Source: Streptomyces sp. AC550_RSS872 (GTDB lineage Bacteria > Actinomycetota > Actinomycetes > Streptomycetales > Streptomycetaceae). Taken from it: a stretch of DNA of 64,000 nucleotides. The stretch covers positions 62,001 to 126,000 of the forward strand of contig NZ_JAGMUL010000021.1 in assembly GCF_019049285.1 (NCBI RefSeq), given 5' to 3'. The position numbers and the translations under genes were made by a program. Shown one piece after another: positions 18,405-25,449 of the stretch (the stretch's first letter is position 1; the number at the start of each line of letters is the position of its first letter). The notes beneath the pieces are model-generated. The model was not told where the DNA came from and ran no database searches. It was given only the letters and a program-made list of their open reading frames with translations.

Positions 18405-19274
18405 TCAGCCGACCACCGACGCACAGGTGGTCGGCGTCGCACGTGCCGGGTCGAGCGCGTTGGTCACCTCGTGGAAGGCGATCCGGTCGGTCAGCCCCAG
18501 GAGCGCGTGCTCGGACAGGTCGACCGCGCACTTGTCCTGGATCAGGACGTTCTTCACGTCGGGCCCGTTCAGGAACTGGGTCCGCCACGGCGTGACCACC
18601 TCGTCGTACTTGGTGGCGATGACGGTGTAGCGGACGCCGGGAACGGTGTCGCCGCCCGCGTTGAGCTTGGTCATGAAGTCGGATCCCACGACCTGCTGGG
18701 CGAGGGCGGGGGTGGCGGTGGTGAGCAGGTCCTCGGCGCCGGGGAAGTACGGCAGCAGGTTGGTGAGCCCCGCCAGGGTGGTGCCGTGGTTGTTGGGCGC
18801 GATGCCGACGAGGGCGTTCACCTTGGCGGCACCGCCGAGGAACTTGAGGTAGTAGCGGGGCATCATGCCGCCCTGCGAGTGACCGACGAGGTCGGCCTTC
18901 GCGGCACCGGTGGCGGCGAGCACGGTGTCGATGTAGGCCGACAGCTGCCCTGCCGACTTGTCCATGGGGCCGAGGGCGTGGAAGAAGGGGACGCCCGGCA
19001 GTTGGCCGTAGTCGAGGGAGAAGACGCAGTAGCCGCGGTTCACCAGATAGGGCGCGAGTCCCAGCCAGTTGTCGACGGAGTTGGCGAAGGTGCCGTGCAC
19101 GAGGACGACGGGGCGGGGATGGGCGGCGGAGGGCTTGCAGGAGTAGTCGTTCCAGCCACTGTGCGAGGTCGCCGCCTGCTCGGCCGCCTGGGCGGTGGTG
19201 GCGGGGACGACGGCGACCGCGGTGGTCAGCAGCAGCGCGGCCACGGGTCTGAGCGCTCGTTTCCAGGGCAGCAT
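18405..19274 (-). CDS. Secreted alpha/beta-hydrolase lipase
   Basis: The 289-aa protein has a signal peptide (ALLLTTAVAVVPATTAQA) and the lipase fold: oxyanion HG in VVLVHGTFANS, nucleophile elbow GHSQGG, Asp in ATKYDEVVTP and a His in LSEHALLGL. Two Cys pairs (YSCKP, DKCAVDL, TTCASVV) fit an exported enzyme. It belongs to the Streptomyces extracellular triacylglycerol lipase group. AAGGAG precedes the ATG. A Crp-like palindrome lies in its promoter region. Confidence 0.92.
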   Translation of the reverse strand: MLPWKRALRPVAALLLTTAVAVVPATTAQAAEQAATSHSGWNDYSCKPSAAHPRPVVLVHGTFANSVDNWLGLAPYLVNRGYCVFSLDYGQLPGVPFFHALGPMDKSAGQLSAYIDTVLAATGAAKADLVGHSQGGMMPRYYLKFLGGAAKVNALVGIAPNNHGTTLAGLTNLLPYFPGAEDLLTTATPALAQQVVGSDFMTKLNAGGDTVPGVRYTVIATKYDEVVTPWRTQFLNGPDVKNVLIQDKCAVDLSEHALLGLTDRIAFHEVTNALDPARATPTTCASVVG

Positions 19275-19321
19275 CGTGTGATCTCCTTGCGGCTCAAGGG
19301 AGGTGCGACGGCCTTACGCCC

Positions 19322-19337
19322 TGTGATCCGGATCACG
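19322..19337. promoter_or_regulatory. Crp-like palindrome upstream of lipase gene
   Basis: TGTGATCCGGATCACG matches the Crp pattern TGTGA-N6-TCACA in nine of ten fixed positions, and its core GTGATCCGGATCAC is a perfect palindrome. It lies 48 bases upstream of the lipase ATG. Streptomyces has a Crp-type regulator that controls secretion and development genes, so control of the lipase is plausible. Confidence 0.5.
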
Positions 19338-19430
19338 AGGATGCTGTTCACTCGTCAAGTTACGGGTGAGTAGCACACGTGTGAAGTTACGCGTCAGTAA
19401 AAACTTCCAGTGATAGCCGGCGATGACCGG

Positions 19431-19874
19431 TCACCAGGAGGGCCGCAGGGGGCCGTTGGGCGCGAGCCGCAGCAACTGGCGGTACAGCGCGCGGACTTCA
19501 CCCTCCCCCACCAGCGCCGTCCACTCGCGCACGACGTCCGCGGCCGCCTCTTCGGCGGCCCGCGTGCACGCCCACCCGCGCTCGGTCAGCACGATCAGCC
19601 GAGCACGCGCATCCCGCGGATGCGGCCGCCGCTCGACGTACCCCTTGCGCACGAGCTCGTCGACCAGCTGACTGGCGGCCTGCTTGGTGACCCCCAGGTG
19701 AGCCGCGAGATCGGTCACCGTCGCACCGTCCGGCGCGAGCCGGGTGAAGGTGAACCCGTACGCCGGCCGCCCTTCGAATCCGCGGGCGATGACGCCGTCG
19801 TTGATGCGCTTGGTCAGATCGCCCGCGGTGGCGAGCAGGGCGGCGGTCAGGGCCAGGGCCTCGGAGTTCTGCAC
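19431..19874 (-). CDS. MarR-family transcriptional repressor
   Basis: The 147-aa protein starts at GTG 19874. The winged helix is TVTDLAAHLGVTKQAASQLVDELVRKGYVERRPHPRDARARLIVLTERG, with helices before and after for dimerisation. The DxRxR wing (DARARL) is the MarR hallmark. It is divergent from a cupin gene over an intergenic stretch with two matching palindromes, so it very likely represses both genes until a ligand binds. Confidence 0.92.
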   Translation of the reverse strand: MQNSEALALTAALLATAGDLTKRINDGVIARGFEGRPAYGFTFTRLAPDGATVTDLAAHLGVTKQAASQLVDELVRKGYVERRPHPRDARARLIVLTERGWACTRAAEEAAADVVREWTALVGEGEVRALYRQLLRLAPNGPLRPSW

Positions 19875-19902
19875 GCCTGCATTGAAACACCCTTGACGAA
19901 AT

Positions 19903-19940
19903 GGTCAAGCGGCTTGACCATATAGTCAAGTTGCTTGACC
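19903..19940. promoter_or_regulatory. Two MarR operator palindromes
   Basis: GGTCAAG-CGG-CTTGACC (19903-19919) and AGTCAAG-TTG-CTTGACC (19924-19940) are 21 bases apart, two helical turns on the same DNA face. An extra TTGAC half-site precedes them (19893). They lie just before the cupin start and 29 bases from the MarR start. Confidence 0.8.
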
Positions 19941-19956
19941 ACACCGGAGGCCGTCC

Positions 19957-20331
19957 ATGCCAGTCGTCCGCTCGTCCGACGCCGTCACCCACGAAATCCA
20001 CGGCGCCCGCTTCGTCTCGTACGCCACTCCCGGCACCGGCAGCAAGGAACTGTGCGCGTGGCGCGGCGAGATACCGGCGGGGACAAAGGGGCCCGCCCAC
20101 ACCGTCAACCGGGAGGAGATCCTCCACCTGCTCGACGGTGAGCTGCTGATCACCCTCGACGACCGCACCGACCGGATCACGCCCGGCGACACCCTGATCA
20201 TCAACCCCGGTGCCACTCTGACCGTCGAGAACCCGACCGAGCGGACCGCCGTCACCTGGGTCACCACATCCATCGGCCTGACGGCGGAGTTGGCCGACGG
20301 CACGCGCATCACGCCACCATGGGCCAACTGA
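19957..20331 (+). CDS. Cupin-domain protein
   Basis: The 124-aa single-domain protein has the two cupin motifs. Motif 1 is GPAHTVNREEILHLLDGELLI (one His and Glu of the metal site); motif 2 is PGDTLIINPGATLTVENP. It may bind a metal and a small molecule; an enzyme function cannot be assigned. It is divergent from, and probably repressed by, the MarR protein. Its 3' end overlaps the convergent imuB remnant by 23 bases. Confidence 0.88.
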   Translation: MPVVRSSDAVTHEIHGARFVSYATPGTGSKELCAWRGEIPAGTKGPAHTVNREEILHLLDGELLITLDDRTDRITPGDTLIINPGATLTVENPTERTAVTWVTTSIGLTAELADGTRITPPWAN

Positions 20332-21174
20332 GCTCTGAACGGCGAGCGAGCGCCCCCGGCATCACCGCATTCGGCCCGAACTTCGCCCGCGCGCGGTCCG
20401 CGACCTCCTCGATGCTGCGGGCCTTCTCGTCGAGCGGGTCGAAGGTGAGCTGGTAGGCGGCCTGCTCGGCGGGGTCGAGCCCTTCGGCGCGCAGGGCCAG
20501 GGCCCGCACGCGGGCACGCTGGAGGCCGAGGGCCTCGTACATGCCGTACGCCGCCCTGGTCAGCGCCGCCGAGTGGGCCGTCGGCTCCTTCAGGGTGCGG
20601 CTGCGGGTCGTCGAGATGGGGGTCCCCCCGCTCGAGCCTGTTCGAGAGTGGGGGAGGTCGGCATAGCGGGCGGTGAGGGTCAGGGTGCGGCAGACCTTGT
20701 CCAGGGCGCGCAGCCGGGCGCCCAGTTCCTCGGCGGCCGAGAGCAGGGCCCGGCGATGCCGGTCGGGGTCCAGTTCGTCGCGGGTGAAGGGCCGTTCGGT
20801 GGCCAGCGAACGCGACACGGCGTTCGGGACGACCCGTCCCCGGTCGGTTCCGTTCGCCTTCTCCCGCAGCTCACGCCCGGCCTTCGCACCGACCAGACGC
20901 TGGAGCGTCGACAGCGGCGCACCGGCCACCAGGCCGAGGCCGTACTCGCACAGGGTGCGGGCGGTCGCGGCACCGACGCCGGGCAGCGCGGCGACGGGCT
21001 TGTCGGCGAGGAACTCCGCGATGGCGTCCGGACCCTCGGGGACGGCACAGGTCACCCCCGGCCGGGCGTCCCGCAGTGCCACGCGGGCCAGCATCGGCCC
21101 CGGCCCGGCGCCGATCGCGCAGTCGATCCCGTGATGGGCGAGGGCCCGCACCCGGATCACCGACGCCACGGGAC
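20309..21174 (-). pseudogene. ImuB-like Y-family polymerase remnant, N-terminus lost
   Basis: The reading frame matches residues about 75 to the end of the ImuB-like protein at 56.7 kb: IRVRALAHHGIDCAIGAGPG here against IRMRAAAGFDADCTIGVAPN, then ALPGVGAATARTL (helix-hairpin-helix), LSTLQRLVGAKAGREL and QRARVRALALRAEGL. The palm start is missing; at about 21,175 the sequence changes into a helicase gene in another frame. A 14-residue in-frame insert (PHSRTGSSGGTP) comes from a repeat. It is the chromosomal imuB copy cut by an island; a shortened product from ATG 21169 is possible but would lack the palm. Confidence 0.85.
20617..20656. repeat. Streptomyces short palindromic repeat inside imuB remnant
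   Basis: GGGGGTCCCCCC, CTCGAGCCTGTTCGAG and TGGGGGAGG form an imperfect hairpin. It adds about 14 residues between RYAD and TTRSRTL, relative to the related protein at 56.7 kb, without breaking the frame. Similar strings are common between and within Streptomyces genes. Confidence 0.6.
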
Positions 21175-22163
21175 AGGGCGACGCGGCGGCCTTCAGAGAG
21201 AAGACGCATGACTTCGGTCATTGCACCGATGTTGGTACGGCACAACACCGCGTCCGGATCGGCGATGTCTCCAACCTCCGTGGAAATGCTCTCGCTTCCG
21301 GTGAGGCGGATAGGCGCCTCGGCGAGTTCGAGCCAGCGGTTGGCTTGTTCGGCGAGGAGAGGGCCGAAGCGGAAGGAACGGGTCAGAGTGAGGGCGGTGG
21401 CGTCGAAGTCGGTCATTACGTCGCGTGCGCCGCGCCAGCCGTAGATGGCTTGGGCAGAGTCGCCGACCATGACGAGTTGGGCGTGGTCGCGCTGGGTGTT
21501 GAAGACCTCTTCCAGGACCGGGTTGGTGTCCTGCGCTTCGTCGAGGAAGAGGAAGTCCGCCTCGATCTTGGGCTCAGTCAGGGCCCACATCTTCAGGTAG
21601 TGGTCGTGTTCGAAGCGAACCACACCCCGGTCTGGGTTTTGCAGGTCGGTCCAGGCCTTGGTCGCGAACGGCAGGACAGCGGCGACGAGTTGGGTGTGCT
21701 CGGCGTGTGTCGTCATGCGACGGATGTGCGGAACGTGCTGGCATGCCAGAGCGCGGTCGGCGGAGTGGCAGAAGCGTGTCACGGCACGTAGCACGGCGTG
21801 GGAGAGCGTCTTGTGGCTGATCTCGTGATCGCCGATGCGGAGGGGCTTGGTGATGCCGAGAGCTTGGCCGGTCTTCCATGCGGGCTGGCGAGGGCCGTTG
21901 AGTCGGTTGGCGTAGCGGTGGCCGAGTGCTGCGTATGCGGTCGCATGGGCCGTCTTGCACATCACCGTACGGGGAAAGCGCGTGGCGGCGTCGCAGGCGA
22001 TGTCCTTATTGAAGGCGAGGTAGCGACCGCGTCGTTTGGTGCTGGCGGCGAGCATCGCGAGGGTGGTGGTTTTGCCGGTACCGGCTCCCGCTTGCAGGAC
22101 AAGGTGGTGTCCTGCTTGGAAGGTGTCGGTGGCTTGGACCTGCTCTTCGGTCGGGGTGGGCAC
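21175..22163 (-). pseudogene. UvrD-like helicase, C-terminus lost
   Basis: About 330 codons match the intact helicase at 36.3-37.8 kb: Walker A QAGAGTGKTTTLAML, DEAQDTNPVLE, GDSAQAIYGWRGARDV and TLTRSFRFGP. Identity ends after RRVAL, where the intact protein has VALVGGG. The frame then runs out of phase into imuB sequence to a stop at 20,871. Motifs V and VI are missing, so it cannot be an active helicase. Confidence 0.85.
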
Positions 22164-22172
22164 AACGGCTCC

Positions 22173-22653
22173 TCAAGAGGGAACGGTGGAGGATTTGTCG
22201 CTTGGCGGGCGGCTGTGACAGCTGAGGAGAATGCTCGCTGCGCAGAGCAACAGCTCGTCCGGGGTGTGCTGGACCAGAAGCCCTTCCAGATGGGTTGTCA
22301 GGCGGCGAGTTCGATCCTCTTGGTGCCGGGCGACGGCAACAGTCACGGTCTGACTCAGGAAGTCCCGGGGTCGTTGACCGCGGGCAGCCGCAGCCCGACG
22401 GATGATGGTGCGAGCCTTGTGGCTGAGGGAGAAGTTCACCAGGACGCAGCCCTGTTGGTCCGGGTAGTGGGTGGTGATCGAGCCGATGGCGAAGTCCTCG
22501 CAGTGCGCGCCCAGGAGTCTTCGCACGCTACAGAGTCAGAAGTCGGGTGCGGTCGGTGTTGCTGGCCAGGGCCGCAACGCGAGACGCACGACGCAGTTCA
22601 CCGTCGGTGGCGGGGCAGGTCAGGCTGATCTCGATCGCGTGGTGGGCGGTCAC
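22173..22653 (-). pseudogene. Broken copy of small gene next to helicase
   Basis: The start GTG overlaps the DUF6083 stop (GTGA) and reads TAHHAIEISLTCPATDGEL, matching the gene at 37.8-38.3 kb. The frame hits a TAG near 22,530, where the intact copy has Gln (VVQQAK against TL*RAK), then needs a shift to continue as SITTHYPDQQGCVLVNF and RPRDFLSQTVTVAVARH. So it has one nonsense and one frameshift change. Function of the intact family is unknown. Confidence 0.82.
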
Positions 22654-23558
22654 AGCTGTGTCGTCTTCCTGCTTCGGCCGGTGGGCCCTTGACGTCGAGT
22701 GAGTGTTGGGAGCCGGGTGTGGATGTGCTCGTGGTGGACGAGCGGGTCGAAGGTCTCCCACTCGGCTACCGCCACGTCGGCGGCCGTAGGAATGGCGGCG
22801 TGCTCGGGGCAGCGTTGAGCCCTCCACCGCAATTGCTCGGCATAAGGCAGCCCCGTGAGCACGTAGACGGCCATGACAGCGCCGAGCAGCGGAAGTTGGC
22901 CGTGTGCTGCGGTGGTGGGCAGAAGAGTCCAGACACCCGCCGGGGCGTCGGGTGGGAGCAGCGGACTTGTGCAGCGGTGGCGCCGACAGGTCTGGGCGAC
23001 GCACTGGATCTCGTCCACCGGGCGTGGGGCGAGGTATCGGACGTAGAGAAGTTGCACGACAGGACGGGTCGGCCTACAGGTAGTCATCGGTGAGGCTTTT
23101 GTGCTCGGCGGGACGGAAGGGGGGACGAACGCCCCGCTGTCGATCAGGCGGCGGGTATTGACCGCCAGGACGCGGCGCAGTCCTGCCAATTCAGGTGCCG
23201 CCGGAAGGGCGTCGCTGGCAGGACAGAGCATGGCGTGCGGCAATCGGCACCAGCCGCTGCCGTCGCTCGCCGGGTGAGCGACACCGCAACTTACGTGCCA
23301 ATGACATGCAACGAGGACTTTCTCCGCCGGCAACTCGTGAGGGTGCAGTCGGACGGGCCGCCCGGCGGTGCGGTGGTACCACTCGATGAGGTTGCCGCAA
23401 TCCCGGCAACGGTCACTCTGGCCGCATCGCAACAGACGGCTGGCGCTGTCGCTGCTTACGCGCAAGGAACGCCTCGCGCGGGCCTGGACGAGGCTGCCGT
23501 CCCAGCGGCGGGAAGAGGGGGGTGTGAAGCGCATGCGGGCGAACCTGCCAGCCAACAC
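22650..23558 (-). CDS. DUF6083 zinc-ribbon-like protein
   Basis: The 302-aa protein starts at a GTG giving MLAGRFARM. The Cys-rich part LLRCGQSDRCRDCGNLIEW (CxxxxxCxxC) and later CHWHVSCG, WCRLPH and MLCP look like a zinc site; the C-terminal half has VVQLLYVRYL, VDEIQCVAQTCRRHRC and AVAEWETFDPLVHHEHI. These are the traits of DUF6083 proteins of Streptomyces accessory regions. It may be a DNA-associated regulator; role unknown. It couples by GTGA to the next gene. Confidence 0.78.
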   Translation of the reverse strand: MLAGRFARMRFTPPSSRRWDGSLVQARARRSLRVSSDSASRLLRCGQSDRCRDCGNLIEWYHRTAGRPVRLHPHELPAEKVLVACHWHVSCGVAHPASDGSGWCRLPHAMLCPASDALPAAPELAGLRRVLAVNTRRLIDSGAFVPPSVPPSTKASPMTTCRPTRPVVQLLYVRYLAPRPVDEIQCVAQTCRRHRCTSPLLPPDAPAGVWTLLPTTAAHGQLPLLGAVMAVYVLTGLPYAEQLRWRAQRCPEHAAIPTAADVAVAEWETFDPLVHHEHIHTRLPTLTRRQGPTGRSRKTTQL

Positions 23559-23692
23559 GCCGTCCGACCGGCGTCACGACCGCAGGAGTCCCCCGGACTG
23601 CCGCATCCGATGAGACTGATGTTTGAGAATGCGATCACACGTTCGCACCGAGTCACCGATACGAGCGGTTGGCGATTGCCTCCCGAGAGCCG

Positions 23693-23956
23693 TCAGCCGC
23701 CGGCCTTTTCAGGGGGCTCGTGTCCGTTGCACAACGTCGCAAAGAGCTCGTCGAGCGGGGTGCCCAGAGCATGCGCGAGGGCGTGCCAGGTGTTCAGGGT
23801 CCCGATCGTGCGGCCCTGCTCAATCTCGATAAGCGTCCGCCTGGCAAGGCCGCTTCGGGCCGCAAGCTCGTCGTAGCTCCATCCTCGGACCGCCCGCAGG
23901 CGCGCGAGCTCCAAGCGGAGTGCCTCGAAGTCCGGATCAGGCGGAAAGATCGTCAC
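23693..23956 (-). CDS. XRE-family (Cro/CI-like) repressor, island 1 copy
   Basis: The 87-aa protein starts at GTG 23956. The helix-turn-helix is WSYDELAARSGLARRTLIEIEQG, followed by RTIGTLNTWHALAHALGTPLDELF. It is 80 percent or so identical to the copy at 39.4 kb. Three palindromes lie between it and the divergent Cys-rich gene, so it is likely a self-regulating switch for the island. Confidence 0.88.
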   Translation of the reverse strand: MTIFPPDPDFEALRLELARLRAVRGWSYDELAARSGLARRTLIEIEQGRTIGTLNTWHALAHALGTPLDELFATLCNGHEPPEKAGG

Positions 23957-23970
23957 CCGACCATCCGACG

Positions 23971-24052
23971 GGGCAGACCCCTGCCCTGTCAGTGCAGATC
24001 TCTGCCCTATTTTCCCAGGTGGCGGCGCGGGCGGGAGGGCAGAAGTCTGCAC
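23971..24052. promoter_or_regulatory. Three XRE operator palindromes, island 1 copy
   Basis: Sites at 23971-23986 (GGGCAGACCCCTGCCC), 23992-24007 (GTGCAGATCTCTGCCC) and 24037-24052 (GGGCAGAAGTCTGCAC) share the form GKGCAGA-NN-TCTGCMC. The same three sites occur in the same order at 39.66 kb. Confidence 0.8.
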
Positions 24053-24121
24053 TACCGTGTGCCGCCGCCACTCCCTCGGGAGCGGACAACGGCGCCGAAC
24101 GGACTGGGAGGAGCGCGCCTC

Positions 24122-25195
24122 ATGAGGCTTTGCACAACACGCCCGACAGCGCGGCGTACCTGGACTGTGGAGCTGCGGCCCGGATCCGGCGGACCGCAGC
24201 TCGTGTGTCAGCAGTGCGGCCACCGAGGCGCGCCCCGCACTGCCGTATCCGCACGCACCGCGGCACTCGAACACCTGGCTGGCCACGCCCGGCGTAACGC
24301 CTTGCCGTCACACTTGCGCACCTGCCAGTGCCACGAACGAGGCTGCCGTTGGCACCCCCGCCACCGCGGCTGCGCCGGCCCCATCCGTCTACTTCTCGCC
24401 CGTGAGCGGGGCGGGCGGCTCTGGCGGCTTGCCGATGCCTGTACGGCCTGCGCCTCGGCGACGACACAGGCCGCCATGGTTCCGGAAACTTTCCTGCGTG
24501 CGGCTGTGACGCCACCAGACGGCACCTCGCGGCGCCGTAAACGACGGCCTAACGGGCCGGGCGACCAGATCCAGGTGCGGGAGATGCTCAGCTACTTGGC
24601 CGCAGCCCTGCCGAGTCACACCGGGGCTGCGGCCCGGCTACTCGCCGTGCAATGCGCCTTGCGCATGGACTCCGAGGGTGAGGCCCGGCTGCCGACCGGG
24701 GTCCTGCGCAGTCTTCGCCTCGACCGTAACCCGCTCCCATGGAGCGAACTGGAGCAGACCCGGTGGCTCCACAGGACGCCGGCCGCCCCGGGCCCTGCCG
24801 ACAGAGCGGTGGTCGCCCAGATCCTCGACGGCGCGCTGTTTGTCCAGCGCCCCGCGCGTCCGGACCGCAGGAGAGCCGCTGACTGGGCGCTGCGTGTGGC
24901 AAGAGGCGTCTGCGCGGGCGCCGACGACCCGACCCTACGACTAGCCTCACTCTGCCTCGCAGCGCACACGGACTCCTCGGCCGGTCATGGGTGCGCCGAG
25001 ATGGATCGGATCGCGCGTGAATGTGGACTCGCGCCTGCGGCCGTGCTCCATTTGCTCGACCGGTTGGGGGCGTCCCTCGCCTTCTGGAGCGTGACCCTTG
25101 ACTCAGGAGATCTACGTTGGGAACTCCTACCGAAGGCCCACCAGCGCCAGCGCCAAGCCTGCCGATCTGACGCCGAGGTGAACCCCGGCGGCTGA
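24122..25195 (+). CDS. Cys/His-rich protein of unknown function, island 1 copy
   Basis: The 357-aa protein starts at ATG 24122 with GGGAGGAG upstream. The N-terminal third has CQQCGHRG, CQCHERGCRWHPRHRGCAG and ACTACAS, likely one or two zinc sites. The rest is helical, with a possible winged-helix end (MDRIARECGLAPAAVLHLLDRLG). No family name is known to me. It is co-oriented with dnaE2, 254 bases upstream, and is paralogous to the gene at 39.8 kb. It may be a regulator or accessory factor of the module. Confidence 0.75.
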   Translation: MRLCTTRPTARRTWTVELRPGSGGPQLVCQQCGHRGAPRTAVSARTAALEHLAGHARRNALPSHLRTCQCHERGCRWHPRHRGCAGPIRLLLARERGGRLWRLADACTACASATTQAAMVPETFLRAAVTPPDGTSRRRKRRPNGPGDQIQVREMLSYLAAALPSHTGAAARLLAVQCALRMDSEGEARLPTGVLRSLRLDRNPLPWSELEQTRWLHRTPAAPGPADRAVVAQILDGALFVQRPARPDRRRAADWALRVARGVCAGADDPTLRLASLCLAAHTDSSAGHGCAEMDRIARECGLAPAAVLHLLDRLGASLAFWSVTLDSGDLRWELLPKAHQRQRQACRSDAEVNPGG

Positions 25196-25382
25196 CGTGT
25201 CCTGCCCAGGGGTCGAGCGGTTACTGAAAGTGCCGTGCCTGCACGGGGGCGATTCACCCAATTGCCCTGCCTGGGCGGGGCGCTATGGGGACAGCACTCA
25301 TTTCGGACAGTGCCCACCCCCCAAGGAATCGCCTCCGTGTTCGAATCCGGGTCGCTGACCGGCGCTGATGAGGTTAGAGTAA

Positions 25383-25398
25383 TCGAACGAGCGTACGA
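25383..25398. promoter_or_regulatory. LexA-type SOS box upstream of split dnaE2
   Basis: TCGAAC-GAGC-GTACGA matches the actinobacterial SOS box TCGAAC-N4-GTTCGA except for one base. It is 52 bases before the dnaE2 ATG. The surrounding 25196-25449 gap has no gene. Confidence 0.8.
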
Positions 25399-25449
25399 TG
25401 AACATATCGAGCTTATGGCCGAAAAGGGGTGGAGTGATGGAGGTACGGC

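Noticed and set aside
20871..22163. A 430-aa helicase as a real full gene
   Set aside because: Its last 100 residues are imuB DNA read in the wrong frame; the gene is truncated.
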